This document shows, piece after piece, positions 17,601 to 26,402 of a DNA stretch of 64,000 bases (positions within the stretch are counted from its first letter, which is position 1; each line of letters begins with the position of its first letter). Position numbers and translations under genes: made by a program. The notes beneath the pieces are model-generated. The model was not told the DNA's origin. It saw nothing but the letters and a program-made list of their open reading frames with translations, and made no database searches. The stretch is from Bacillus taeanensis (GTDB lineage Bacteria; Bacillota; Bacilli; Bacillales; UBA6769), in contig NZ_QOCW01000004.1 of the NCBI RefSeq assembly GCF_003318295.1, positions 168,525 to 232,524 on the forward strand, read 5' to 3'.

Positions 17601-18491
17601 ATGCTTGTAGACGGTGTTTTTTCCGGAGGTGGCGTAAAGGCAATTGCCTTAATTGGGGCGCTTGAGGTTGTTGAAAAGCAGGGCATTACATTTAAGCGAG
17701 CTGCCGGAACGAGTGGGGGTGCTATTGTAGGTTCATTATTAATGGCTGGATATACGAGCAGTGAATTAAAGAAAATTTTATTTCAAACAAACTTAACAGA
17801 ATTTTTAGATGAACCAAAATCGATTATTCCTTTTCCTTTTATTAAATGGCTTCGGTTATATTGGAAGCTTGGTATGTATAAAGGAGATCGTCTTGAAGAA
17901 TGGCTCGAAACACTTTTGAAGAAAAAAGGGATTTATACGTTTCAAGATTTACCGGCGGGCTCTTTAAAAATCATTGCCTCTGATATTACAACAGGGAGAT
18001 TAATTGTGTTACCAGATGATTTACAGAATTATGGAGTAAATCCTGGGACGTTTTCTGTCGCTACAGCGGTAAGGATGAGCAGTGGGTTACCATACTTTTT
18101 TGAGCCCGTGCCGTTATACAATAAAAAAGCACAAAAAAGTTTAATTGTTGATGGAGGCATTTTAAGCAATTTTCCTTTATGGGTTTTTCAGAGGAAAAAT
18201 AGTCCTAGCAAAAGGCCGATTATTGGTCTTCAGCTAAGTTCAAAGCAGCATAAAATTCAAGCGCGAAAAATTAAAAATGCATTTGATTTATATTATGCTC
18301 TTTTTGCGACGATGAGAGAAGCCCATGATGCTCGTTATATTTCCAAGCATGATGCAAAAAGCATTATATTTATTCCAATTGAAAAAGTGATGACGACAAG
18401 TTTTGAAATTAATAAAAACAGTATAGATATGTTGATTAATATTGGGAAGTTAAGAGCTGAAAAATTTTTCAAAGAAAGGTGGATGCATTAA
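17601..18491 (+). CDS. yqhO: Patatin-like phospholipase YqhO
   Basis: 296 aa. Patatin fold signatures: glycine-rich oxyanion loop FSGGGVKAIALIGAL (8-22), nucleophile elbow GTSGG with Ser38, and catalytic Asp184 in VDGGILSNFP. Predicted lipid acyl hydrolase; the physiological substrate of YqhO is unknown. Start ATG has aggaggaaa upstream. It is a stand-alone gene between mntR and the convergent yqhQ-yqhP pair. Confidence 0.92.
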   Translation: MLVDGVFSGGGVKAIALIGALEVVEKQGITFKRAAGTSGGAIVGSLLMAGYTSSELKKILFQTNLTEFLDEPKSIIPFPFIKWLRLYWKLGMYKGDRLEEWLETLLKKKGIYTFQDLPAGSLKIIASDITTGRLIVLPDDLQNYGVNPGTFSVATAVRMSSGLPYFFEPVPLYNKKAQKSLIVDGGILSNFPLWVFQRKNSPSKRPIIGLQLSSKQHKIQARKIKNAFDLYYALFATMREAHDARYISKHDAKSIIFIPIEKVMTTSFEINKNSIDMLINIGKLRAEKFFKERWMH

Positions 18492-18527
18492 AAAACCACG
18501 CCTTAGAAAAGTGCGCGGTTTTTCTTT
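18489..18527. terminator. Probable bidirectional terminator between yqhO and yqhP
   Basis: aaaaaccacgc and gcgcggttttt form a stem with one mismatch; A/T runs flank both sides, and the genes converge here. Confidence 0.6.
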
Positions 18528-18910
18528 TTGCCTTTTTTTCCTTCAATGACTTTAAAATTGTGCTCTTTTTTTCTTTTTAATGCTTTACTTCTTAAAAGCT
18601 GATCTTTTGATTTTACTACTTTTAAATGGGATGGCTTAGAGCGCGTCTGCCGGATTGTTTGCTTTTTTTCTTTATAACGTTTTTTTGATTGCTTAGCAGC
18701 ACGCTGGTAAGCAGAATCAGTTCTTCCCATTCTTGGGGCTATGAGCCACTTATATAGAAATAAAATAACGGCAACACCAATAGCAGCAAAGAATAGCATT
18801 TTTACAATTTGAAGAGGGTCTGTTATTAAGGTTGCTCCTAATCCAACAATTGCCAATCCAATCACCAAGAAAACAATCGGTTGCGAGAAACGGTTTGGCA
18901 ATAAACTCAC
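18503..18910 (-). CDS. yqhP: YqhP family membrane protein
   Basis: 135 aa. Two hydrophobic segments (about residues 12-28 and 33-52) precede a long, very basic cytoplasmic tail rich in Lys/Arg (KRYKEKKQT, KALKRKKEH, KGKKKN). The function of the YqhP family is unknown; the tail could bind RNA or lipid head groups, which is a guess. Placed directly downstream of yqhQ on the same strand with a short gap, as in B. subtilis. Confidence 0.82.
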   Translation of the reverse strand: MSLLPNRFSQPIVFLVIGLAIVGLGATLITDPLQIVKMLFFAAIGVAVILFLYKWLIAPRMGRTDSAYQRAAKQSKKRYKEKKQTIRQTRSKPSHLKVVKSKDQLLRSKALKRKKEHNFKVIEGKKGKKKNRALF

Positions 18911-18938
18911 CTCCTTAAAGGTTCAAGTAAACAAGAAA

Positions 18939-19886
18939 TTAAACAATACTTGGCTCGGTGGCTTCTTGTTCATAATCATGGTCACGCTTTAACATTTCAT
19001 TAAAAGACTGAATGGCAACATCTACTTGACTATCATCTGGTTCTTTTGTTGTTAATAACTGCAGCCATAAGCCCGGATAACCTAGTATTTTTAAAACAGG
19101 AACTTCCCGAAGTTTGTTTGTAACCTGAAGAACTTCATATGAAATACCAAGCACAACAGGAATTAAAAATACACGATACAGAAGTCTTTGCCATAATGGA
19201 TCAGAAGGGACAAGCAGATAAACAAACACACCGATGATTACAGTAAATAAGATAAAACTGCTTCCACACCTGTAATGTAAACGAGAACTATTTTGAACAT
19301 TTTTTATTGTAAGCAGCAAACCTTGTTCATAGGCATTAATTACTTTATGTTCTGCTCCATGATATTGGAAGACTCGTTTAATTAGGGGAGTCAGTGAAAT
19401 AAAGTAAATATAGCAAAGAAGTAAAAGGAGTTTAATGAAACCTTCCACTAAATTTTGTGCAATATGGCCCGGAAATATTGGACGCATAAAGTCTGCTGCA
19501 ATGGCTGGAAGTATCGTAAAAATAAATTTGCCAAATAAAAAAGATAAAACACCTACCGTTGCGGCGCCCAGCAGCAGAGTAAGTTTAGAAGTTTCTTGTT
19601 CTTTTAATACTTTTTCATCATCAGCTGGATCTACATCATAACGTTCAGAAGAGAAGTTTAAATGCTTCGTTCCGTTTGCGCTTGCTTCTATTATGGCAAC
19701 AATTCCGCGTAAAAAAGGAATTTTTTTAAGTTTTTGTAATACTGGATTTGACTTCTTTTTAACTTCAAAATATTCAATTGAGCGATCTTTTCGACGAACT
19801 GCTGTTACATAAGTATGCTTTCCGCCAAACATAACACCTTCAATGACGGCTTGACCGCCGTATGCGGGGCGTTTTTCATTAGACAC
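18939..19886 (-). CDS. yqhQ: DUF1385 family membrane protein YqhQ
   Basis: 315 aa with GTG start (ggttggtga upstream). N-terminal YGGQAVIEGVMFGG and central QYHGAEHKVINAYEQG are the signatures of DUF1385; four or five membrane helices are visible. The AEHK/YRCGSSF residues suggest a metal or catalytic site, but the role is unknown. Upstream partner of yqhP. Confidence 0.9.
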   Translation of the reverse strand: MSNEKRPAYGGQAVIEGVMFGGKHTYVTAVRRKDRSIEYFEVKKKSNPVLQKLKKIPFLRGIVAIIEASANGTKHLNFSSERYDVDPADDEKVLKEQETSKLTLLLGAATVGVLSFLFGKFIFTILPAIAADFMRPIFPGHIAQNLVEGFIKLLLLLCYIYFISLTPLIKRVFQYHGAEHKVINAYEQGLLLTIKNVQNSSRLHYRCGSSFILFTVIIGVFVYLLVPSDPLWQRLLYRVFLIPVVLGISYEVLQVTNKLREVPVLKILGYPGLWLQLLTTKEPDDSQVDVAIQSFNEMLKRDHDYEQEATEPSIV

Positions 19887-20108
19887 TGTCTTTTCACCAA
19901 CCTATCTCTTTGCTCAGGTGTGTCAAATTATGATTATTAGTATTATTCTACAAGGAATGGGCAGAAACCTTTAGGTTGATGACAGATTTATAATTATATT
20001 TCCCATTTTTTATTCATTTTACACATCTCGATTAGTAGAAATAAAATCTCTGTTCTAGATTAAATAAATTTAAAAAAGACGTGCATACTACAAATTGAGG
20101 TGATGGAG

Positions 20109-20654
20109 ATGGCACAAGAGCAAAAATTGGAACAAAATCAACAAGAGCAGCCAATGTCTTTTTGGGCAAAAGCAGCTGTAATCGGCTTTTTTGGAGGGTT
20201 GCTTTGGAGTTTAATTGGTTATATTGCTTATATACTTAATTTTTCAAAAGTTGGTCCAGCGCTTGTTTTATCCCCATGGGCATTAGGAGAATGGAAAACT
20301 AAAACATTGGGACAATTAATCGGCATTGTTGTTATTGCTTTTCTTTCAGTTATTGCAGCTCTTCTTTACAAAGCCGTTCTTGCGAAATTAAAAGGAATCT
20401 GGGCTCCAATTATATTTGGTGTGCTTCTTTGGTTTCTCGTGTTTTATGTGTTAAGACCAATCTTTCCTAATTTGGAACCGATAAAAGAGATGGGTTGGAA
20501 TACTATTACTACAACACTCTGTATTTATATTTTATACGGTCTTTTTGTCGGATATTCGATTTCTTTTGATTATCATGAAAATCAAAACCAAAATCAAGAT
20601 CAACAAGGTGATCAGCCTGATAATAGTAAAGGCGCAAACTATTCAAATAATTAA
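20109..20654 (+). CDS. yqhR: YqhR family membrane protein
   Basis: About 181 aa from the ATG at 20109, chosen for gaggtgatgg spacing; an in-frame GTG (20100) and ATG (20103) precede it. Gln-rich N terminus, about four membrane helices, and an acidic, Asn/Gln-rich C-terminal tail. YqhR is conserved in Bacillus and has no known function. Transcribed divergently from yqhQ. Confidence 0.83.
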   Translation: MAQEQKLEQNQQEQPMSFWAKAAVIGFFGGLLWSLIGYIAYILNFSKVGPALVLSPWALGEWKTKTLGQLIGIVVIAFLSVIAALLYKAVLAKLKGIWAPIIFGVLLWFLVFYVLRPIFPNLEPIKEMGWNTITTTLCIYILYGLFVGYSISFDYHENQNQNQDQQGDQPDNSKGANYSNN

Positions 20655-20659
20655 GCCTA

Positions 20660-20692
20660 TGATAGAATGTTCAATGAACATTCTATATTTTT
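20660..20692 (+). terminator. Terminator of yqhR
   Basis: atagaatgttc / gaacattctat with a 3-nt loop followed by ATTTTTG. Confidence 0.82.
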
Positions 20693-20699
20693 GTGTCTT

Positions 20700-20855
20700 A
20701 TTTATTATAGTTATGCGATTGGAGAGACAATTGCTAGTGTGGATTTCCCTATTATTAATGAGCCGATTTCCACTATACATAAACAGAAGCTGTATAGAAC
20801 TGTGTTGATCGTATGCCTGAACGATAGTAAGACTGTTTGTTTGAATTTTTATAGG
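20700..20855 (+). pseudogene. aroQ: Remnant of type II 3-dehydroquinate dehydratase (aroQ/yqhS)
   Basis: A short frame reads YYSYAIGETIASVDFPIIN, then EPISTIHKQKLYRTV, and ends NFYR. This follows the C-terminal half of AroQ (HYSYAIRDAIASV.-P-.-EVHISNIHKREEFRH...). It lies exactly where aroQ (yqhS) sits in B. subtilis, between yqhR and yqhT. The catalytic region is damaged: the E-V-H triplet reads N-E-P, the leading catalytic motifs are absent, and no start codon or ribosome site exists. Fifty residues remain of about 147. The alignment is by memory of the family and by eye. Confidence 0.72.
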
Positions 20856-20906
20856 TAATAATTAGCAATACATGGATGTGTAAAGAAAAGTTAGGAGGCG
20901 AGAAAA

Positions 20907-21968
20907 ATGAGTAGAATTGAACGCTTAAGAGAACAATTTAGTTCTTATGAAATTGATGGAATGTTAATTACGAGTAAAAGCAACCGCCGCTATATGACAA
21001 ACTTTACAGGGACAGCTGGTGTTGTGTTAATTTCTAGTAAAGAGGCAAAATTAATTACAGATTTTCGCTATGTTGACCAAGCTAATGAACAGGCAGAAGG
21101 TTATGAAATTGTTCAGCATAAAGGAGCAATTATTGATGAAGTTGCAAAGCAAGCTGAAAAAATGAATATTAAAAAGCTTGGATTTGAACAGGATTATCTT
21201 ACATACAGTGTTTTTCATGGCTATCAACAAAAAGTAACGAGTCACTTTGTCCCAGTGACAGGCTTAATTGAAAAGTTACGCTTGATTAAGGATGAGTCAG
21301 AGATTAAGATATTAAAGGAAGCAGCTAACATTGCTGATGCCGCCTTTAAACATATTCTAACATATATTCGTCCAGGTCTTACAGAATTAGAGGTTTCAAA
21401 CGAACTAGAATTTTTCATGAGAAAAAACGGTGCTGTCTCTTCTTCTTTTGATATTATTGTTGCTTCTGGGCTGCGCTCTGCATTACCGCATGGGGTAGCT
21501 ACTGAAAAAGTAATTGAAAAGGGAGAGTTTATTACACTCGATTTTGGTGCTTATTATAAGGGATATTGTTCTGATATAACCCGTACGATTTCGATTGGGG
21601 AACCACCAGAAAAACTAAAAGAAATATACGAAATTGTATTAGAAGCACAACTTCGCGGAATGAGCCAAATTAAAAAAGGAATATCCGGCCGAGAAGCTGA
21701 TGCGATTACAAGAGATTATATTAGTGAAAAAGGTTATGGGGAATATTTTGGTCATTCGACTGGTCATGGTATCGGTTTAGAAGTTCATGAAGGTCCAGGA
21801 TTATCAGCGAAATCAGATACAATATTAAAGCCTGGAATGGTTGTAACGGTTGAACCGGGGATTTATATATCAGGATTAGGCGGTGTGCGTATTGAGGATG
21901 ATCTTCTCATTACAGACAGCGGAAATGAATCATTTACGCATTCAACAAAAGACTTAATACTTTTGTAA
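20907..21968 (+). CDS. yqhT: Xaa-Pro dipeptidase/aminopeptidase (M24B) YqhT
   Basis: 353 aa. N-terminal creatinase-like domain, then the pita-bread catalytic domain with all metal ligands: Asp in LDFGAYYKGYCSDITRT (two Asp), His in GHSTGHGIGLEVHE, Glu in VEPGIY and Glu in GVRIEDDLL. Cleaves peptides with proline in position 2. Ribosome site ttaggaggcg. It sits 23 nt upstream of efp, the usual linkage; the pair is likely co-transcribed. Confidence 0.94.
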   Translation: MSRIERLREQFSSYEIDGMLITSKSNRRYMTNFTGTAGVVLISSKEAKLITDFRYVDQANEQAEGYEIVQHKGAIIDEVAKQAEKMNIKKLGFEQDYLTYSVFHGYQQKVTSHFVPVTGLIEKLRLIKDESEIKILKEAANIADAAFKHILTYIRPGLTELEVSNELEFFMRKNGAVSSSFDIIVASGLRSALPHGVATEKVIEKGEFITLDFGAYYKGYCSDITRTISIGEPPEKLKEIYEIVLEAQLRGMSQIKKGISGREADAITRDYISEKGYGEYFGHSTGHGIGLEVHEGPGLSAKSDTILKPGMVVTVEPGIYISGLGGVRIEDDLLITDSGNESFTHSTKDLILL

Positions 21969-21991
21969 TATCCATTTAGGAGGAACATGAA

Positions 21992-22549
21992 ATGATTTCA
22001 GTAAACGAATTTAAAACAGGTTTAACAATTGAAGTAGATAACAGTATTTGGCAAGTAGTGGAATTTCAACATGTAAAACCAGGTAAAGGTGCAGCATTTG
22101 TACGTTCTAAACTTCGTAACCTTCGTACTGGTGCAATTCAAGAAAAAACATTCCGTGCTGGTGAAAAAGTAGGAAAAGCACATATTGAAACACGTCGTAT
22201 GCAGTATCTTTATGCAAGCGGTGATATGCATACATTCATGGATTTAGAGTCATATGAACAAACAGAGCTTCCAGAAGCACAGCTTGAAAATGAATTAAAG
22301 TTTTTAAAAGAAAACATGGAAGTACAACTTCGTATGTATCAAGGAGAAACAATTGGGGTAGAACTTCCGAATACAGTTGAATTAGCAGTTACTCAAACAG
22401 ATCCTGGTATTAAAGGTGATACAGCAAGCGGTGGGACAAAGCCAGCAACATTGGAAACAGGTCTTGTGGTAAACGTACCGTTCTTTGTAAATGAAGGGGA
22501 TGTTTTAGTTGTTGATACTTCAAAAGGTGAATATGTTTCACGTGCCTAA
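21992..22549 (+). CDS. efp: Translation elongation factor P
   Basis: 185 aa, three OB-like beta domains. EF-P rescues ribosomes stalled at polyproline. Lys32 sits at the tip loop (KPGKGAA), the residue modified by 5-aminopentanol in B. subtilis. The C-terminal domain ends in GEYVSRA. Ribosome site taggagga. It is followed by its own terminator. Confidence 0.98.
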   Translation: MISVNEFKTGLTIEVDNSIWQVVEFQHVKPGKGAAFVRSKLRNLRTGAIQEKTFRAGEKVGKAHIETRRMQYLYASGDMHTFMDLESYEQTELPEAQLENELKFLKENMEVQLRMYQGETIGVELPNTVELAVTQTDPGIKGDTASGGTKPATLETGLVVNVPFFVNEGDVLVVDTSKGEYVSRA

Positions 22550-22556
22550 TCCTCTT

Positions 22557-22590
22557 TAGCGCTGCTTTTATAGCAGTGCTTTTTTTATTG
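22557..22590 (+). terminator. Terminator of yqhT-efp
   Basis: agcgctgct / agcagtgct stem with one G-U, followed by TTTTTTT. Confidence 0.9.
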
Positions 22591-22686
22591 TGCATTTCTC
22601 CGATAAAACTTCTTCTGAAATAATCCTTCTCAACATAAGTTGTACAAACTTCATTTTTGGGTCCAATCGAGTATTGGAGGTGGAAC

Positions 22687-22971
22687 ATGATGAACCCTTT
22701 TCGTAATCAATTTGATACAAGTGTATTAAGTATGGCGATTTTACGTTTTATCTCAGCGGCCATTGAATGTACAGCAGCTGTTTTAATGCTTTATTTCAAT
22801 GATGGAAAAAAGGCGCTTATTATTAATTCCATGTTAGCTGTTGTCGGTCCAATTATTTTTATTGTCACCACAACGATTGGATTGGTTAGTATTTCGGCAA
22901 CTCTTTCATATGGAAAACTCATTCTTATTGGAATTGGGGTGTTTTTTATTATTATTGGAATTTTGAAATGA
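22687..22971 (+). CDS. yqhV: YqhV family small membrane protein
   Basis: 94 aa from the ATG at 22687 (tggaggtgg upstream); the frame extends to 22657 without a ribosome site. Three hydrophobic helices are seen. The DUF2619/YqhV family is found just upstream of spoIIIAA in Bacillus and has no known function. A short gap with a sigma-E-like promoter separates it from spoIIIAA. Confidence 0.83.
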   Translation: MMNPFRNQFDTSVLSMAILRFISAAIECTAAVLMLYFNDGKKALIINSMLAVVGPIIFIVTTTIGLVSISATLSYGKLILIGIGVFFIIIGILK

Positions 22972-22989
22972 AGTGTTCAAAATATACAA

Positions 22990-23018
22990 GTCATAACAAA
23001 ACAAGCTATGCATACATT
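22990..23018 (+). promoter_or_regulatory. Sigma-E-type promoter of the spoIIIA operon
   Basis: -35 gtcataa (22990-22996) and -10 catacatt (23011-23018), spaced as in sigma-E promoters (kcATAtt and CATACAnT). It lies about 37 nt upstream of the spoIIIAA start. Sigma-E control of spoIIIA is established in B. subtilis. Confidence 0.75.
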
Positions 23019-23054
23019 TAAATTAATTAGAACAGGGGAATGGAGGAAGAAAAT

Positions 23055-23999
23055 ATGGAGGATGTCCTGCATGTTTTACCTAAACCAATACAAGCGCTTC
23101 TAGAATCGTATCCTCCTTTGCAAAGAAATAGTATTGAAGAGATAAGAATTCGCATTAACCGCCCGCTTGAAGTTATTATTTCTGGTTGTCCAATTTATCC
23201 TAAAAAAAATGACAAGATGCACATCGTTTCAATGGAGGATGCTGTTCATTTGCTGAATAAACTGAGTCATTATTCTTTATATGCTTTAGAAGAAGAAGTG
23301 AAAAGAGGTTATATTACCATTCGAGGCGGTCATCGAGTTGGACTAGCTGGAAAAGTTATTACAGAAAAGGGACATGTTAAGGCCATTAAGGAAATAGGCT
23401 CTTATAATATTCGAATCGCAAGACAAAAAATTGGTGCAGCAGTTCCATATGTGCCGTTTCTTTATGGAAAGGAATGGATGAATACGCTTATTGTTGGACC
23501 GCCGCAAACAGGAAAAACAACTTTTCTTCGTGATCTTGCACGCATTATAAGCAGTGGAGATGTCAAAAACAACATTTCCTCATTAAAAGTTGGCATTGTA
23601 GACGAAAGAAGTGAAATTGCGGCTGCCGTGAAAGGTGTTCCACAGCACGATCTTGGCCATCGAGTTGATGTGCTTGATGCGTGTCCGAAAGCAGAGGGTA
23701 TGATGATGATGATTCGTTCCATGAGTCCAGATGTCTTGATTGTCGATGAAATTGGAAGACAAGAAGATAGTGAAGCCATTCTTGAAGCAATGAATGCAGG
23801 CATTAAAATGATTATGACTGTTCATGGCAATTCGTTAGAAGATTTATATAAACGCCCAACAATTCGTCCTTTACTCGAACATACCTTGTTTGAACGAATT
23901 ATAGAGTTAACACGAGAGAAAACCCCTGGGATCATTAAGCGCATTCGCAGCAGCAGCGGCAAAGATGTTACAGAACTAAAAAGGATGACAGTATTATGA
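23055..23999 (+). CDS. spoIIIAA: Stage III sporulation ATPase SpoIIIAA
   Basis: 314 aa from the ATG at 23055, the one with ggaggaag at proper spacing; ATG 23040 is upstream but has none. Walker A GPPQTGKTT and Walker B VLIVDEIGR identify a secretion-ATPase-like protein. It powers the SpoIIIA-SpoIIQ feeding-tube channel between mother cell and forespore, needed for sigma-G activity. First gene of the eight-gene operon. Confidence 0.96.
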   Translation: MEDVLHVLPKPIQALLESYPPLQRNSIEEIRIRINRPLEVIISGCPIYPKKNDKMHIVSMEDAVHLLNKLSHYSLYALEEEVKRGYITIRGGHRVGLAGKVITEKGHVKAIKEIGSYNIRIARQKIGAAVPYVPFLYGKEWMNTLIVGPPQTGKTTFLRDLARIISSGDVKNNISSLKVGIVDERSEIAAAVKGVPQHDLGHRVDVLDACPKAEGMMMMIRSMSPDVLIVDEIGRQEDSEAILEAMNAGIKMIMTVHGNSLEDLYKRPTIRPLLEHTLFERIIELTREKTPGIIKRIRSSSGKDVTELKRMTVL

Positions 24000-24508
24000 A
24001 AGTGCTTGGCGCTCTATTAATTGTAATGGCAACAACATGGGCAGGATTTGAAGCGGCTAAACGGTTAAGTGAAAGACCGAGGCAGCTGCGCCAGCTAAAG
24101 ACAGCGCTGCAATCATTAGAAGCAGAAATTGTATATGGGCTTACCCCTTTAAACGAAGCATGCATGCATCTTGCAGGACAGCTTCCGAAACCGTTAACAT
24201 GGTTTTTTGAAACATTTGCTAAGAGGCTAAATGAAGGGGAAAAAAGCGTCCCAGAAGCATGGAACCAATCATTAGAAGAAGTATGGCGTTTATCATCTTT
24301 AAGGCAAGGGGAGTTTGAAGTGATGAAGCAGTTTGGGGCAACGCTTGGCAGACATGATCGCGACCATCAACAAAAGCAAATTCGACTCACAATTGCCCAT
24401 TTGGAGCGTGAAGAAGCAGAAGCGAAAGATGAACAAGTTCGCTATGAAAAAATGGTAAAAAGTTTAGGTTTTTTAGCAGGATTATTAATCGTTATTTTAT
24501 TTATTTGA
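23996..24508 (+). CDS. spoIIIAB: Stage III sporulation protein AB
   Basis: 170 aa. The start overlaps the spoIIIAA stop (ATGA). N- and C-terminal hydrophobic segments with a helical domain between (R-P-R-Q-L-R-Q-L near residue 25-32), resembling GspF-like subunits of type II secretion. Component of the SpoIIIA channel in the mother-cell membrane. Length equals the B. subtilis protein (171 aa). Confidence 0.95.
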   Translation: MKVLGALLIVMATTWAGFEAAKRLSERPRQLRQLKTALQSLEAEIVYGLTPLNEACMHLAGQLPKPLTWFFETFAKRLNEGEKSVPEAWNQSLEEVWRLSSLRQGEFEVMKQFGATLGRHDRDHQQKQIRLTIAHLEREEAEAKDEQVRYEKMVKSLGFLAGLLIVILFI

Positions 24509-24528
24509 CTAATAAGGGGAGGCACAAT

Positions 24529-24735
24529 ATGAATCATGATGTAAGTCTTATCTTTCAAATCGCAGGGATTGGTATTGTTGTAGCCATGATTCATACCGTT
24601 TTAAAGCAGATGGGAAAAGAAGAGTATGCACAATGGGTTACATTAATTGGATTTATTGTTGTTCTTTATATGGTCATTACATTAATTGATGACTTATTTC
24701 AGAAAATTAAAGGTGTCTTTCTCTTTCAAGGATAA
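24529..24735 (+). CDS. spoIIIAC: Stage III sporulation protein AC
   Basis: 68 aa from the ATG at 24529 with ggggaggc upstream; the TTG at 24505 overlapping spoIIIAB is not a real start. Two membrane helices, same length as the B. subtilis protein. Small membrane component of the SpoIIIA complex. Confidence 0.94.
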   Translation: MNHDVSLIFQIAGIGIVVAMIHTVLKQMGKEEYAQWVTLIGFIVVLYMVITLIDDLFQKIKGVFLFQG

Positions 24736-24741
24736 AAGGGG

Positions 24742-25140
24742 GTGAAGGCCATTGGGATTATCCAAATTGTAGGGATTGGGCTTATTGCAACCTTTTTAAT
24801 TTTAGTATTAAAAGAGCAAAAGCCTGTCTTTGCTTTATTTGTAACGGTGGCAGTCGGTGCCATTATTTTTCTTTTTTTAATTGATCAAATTCAGGTAATT
24901 TTTAACTTGCTTGAAGAACTTGCAGCGAATGCTAATATCAAACTGGTCTATGTGGAAACCATTTTAAAAATTATTGGGATTGCCTATATTGCTGAATTTG
25001 GTGCTCAAATCGCAAAGGATGCTGGGCAAGGAGCCATTGCCTCAAAAATTGAGCTTGCAGGAAAATTAATTATTCTTACAATGGCTATCCCGATATTAAA
25101 ACTTATTATTGAAACAGTTCTTCGCCTTTTACCTACATGA
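24742..25140 (+). CDS. spoIIIAD: Stage III sporulation protein AD
   Basis: 132 aa if begun at GTG 24742. The GTG directly abuts its purine run, whereas an ATT at 24751 lies 6 nt after aaagggggtg and would give M-GIIQIVGIGLIATF, aligned with family starts; the true start is uncertain. Four membrane helices; VETILKIIGIAYIAEFGAQ and DAGQGAIASKIELAGK are strongly conserved. Integral membrane part of the SpoIIIA channel. Confidence 0.94.
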   Translation: MKAIGIIQIVGIGLIATFLILVLKEQKPVFALFVTVAVGAIIFLFLIDQIQVIFNLLEELAANANIKLVYVETILKIIGIAYIAEFGAQIAKDAGQGAIASKIELAGKLIILTMAIPILKLIIETVLRLLPT

Positions 25141-25154
25141 GGGGAGGGAAAGTA

Positions 25155-26387
25155 GTGCGAGTCCGACATGATAAAAAGCTTTTGTCCTTCATTTGTAATG
25201 ATAAGATAGTAATCTTCTTGTTTATAATCTTTCTATTTTGTACAAGCCAAGGGGGAGAGGCAGCGGCCCAAGCTGTGCCAAAGAATGTTGAAATAGAGCA
25301 GGAAACATTAATTGAAGAACAGTTAGACAAGCTTGGTATTGAGGATTTAAAGGAATATTGGACAACCGTGATTACAGAGTATGGAGGATTCTTACCTGAA
25401 AGTCAAAAGGGGACGTTTATTGAATTTGTGAAGGGGGAAAAGAATTTTTCATTTAAAGAATGGACCGTTGGAGGCGTAAAGTTTTTTTTGCATGAATTAC
25501 TTGTCCATGGTAAACTTCTTGGCTCATTAATTTTCCTTGTTGTGTTTGCCGTGCTGCTGCAGACAATTCAAAATGCATTTGAGTTTAATGCGGTTAGTAA
25601 GGTTGCCTATGCGATTATCTATATGGTGTTAATTATTTTAGCATTAAATAGTTTTCATGTTGCAATTTCCTATACAGAACAAGCGATTGAAAATATGACT
25701 GGTTTTATGATTGCGCTTATGCCTATGCTTCTGGCATTGATGGCTTCAATTGGAAGTGTGACCAGTGTGGCTTTTTTTCATCCGATAATTGTTTTTTTAG
25801 TGCATACAAGCGGCATTTTTATTCAAAATTTTGTGCTTCCTCTTCTGTTTCTTTCAGCGCTACTAAGTATTGTCAGTACATTAACAGATCACTATAAAGT
25901 AACGCAGCTTGCAAATTTATTGCGGAATATTAGCATTGGATCATTAGGGCTCTTTTTTACAATCTTTCTCGGTGTAATCTCAGTACAGGGGGCGTCAACT
26001 GCAGTAGCGGATGGCATTACCATTCGTACGGCAAAATTTATTACAGGAAATTTTGTGCCTGTAATTGGTCGAATGTTTACTGATGCTACTGACACTGTCA
26101 TGAGTGCGTCTGTACTGCTTAAAAATATGGTGGGGATTGCTGGTGTTACGCTTTTAATTATTCTTGCTGCATTTCCAGCTTTAAAGGTATTAGCTCTTGC
26201 GATGATCTATAATATTGCCGGGGCTGTGCTTCAGCCGTTGGGGGGAGGACCTATTATTGCGTGCTTAAGTATTATTGGTAAAAGCGTCATCTTTATATTT
26301 GCTGCACTTGCGACCATTTCGCTTATGTTTTTTCTTGCTGTAACAATTATGATTGCAGCTGGTAATCTATCGATGATGATGAGGTAG
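25155..26387 (+). CDS. spoIIIAE: Stage III sporulation protein AE
   Basis: 410 aa from GTG 25155 (gggaggga at 6 nt); ATG 25137 overlaps spoIIIAD but has no ribosome site. A signal peptide (about residues 15-38, ending near GGEAAAQA) is followed by an extracytoplasmic helix region and six or more membrane helices. This is the largest membrane protein of the SpoIIIA complex. Confidence 0.95.
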   Translation: MRVRHDKKLLSFICNDKIVIFLFIIFLFCTSQGGEAAAQAVPKNVEIEQETLIEEQLDKLGIEDLKEYWTTVITEYGGFLPESQKGTFIEFVKGEKNFSFKEWTVGGVKFFLHELLVHGKLLGSLIFLVVFAVLLQTIQNAFEFNAVSKVAYAIIYMVLIILALNSFHVAISYTEQAIENMTGFMIALMPMLLALMASIGSVTSVAFFHPIIVFLVHTSGIFIQNFVLPLLFLSALLSIVSTLTDHYKVTQLANLLRNISIGSLGLFFTIFLGVISVQGASTAVADGITIRTAKFITGNFVPVIGRMFTDATDTVMSASVLLKNMVGIAGVTLLIILAAFPALKVLALAMIYNIAGAVLQPLGGGPIIACLSIIGKSVIFIFAALATISLMFFLAVTIMIAAGNLSMMMR

Positions 26388-26402
26388 AGGAAGTGATGAG
26401 TA

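Noticed and set aside
17549..17662. 37-codon frame with aaggtgg upstream that overlaps yqhO
   Set aside because: Most of it is the yqhO start read in another frame; it might couple translation but has no recognisable protein character.
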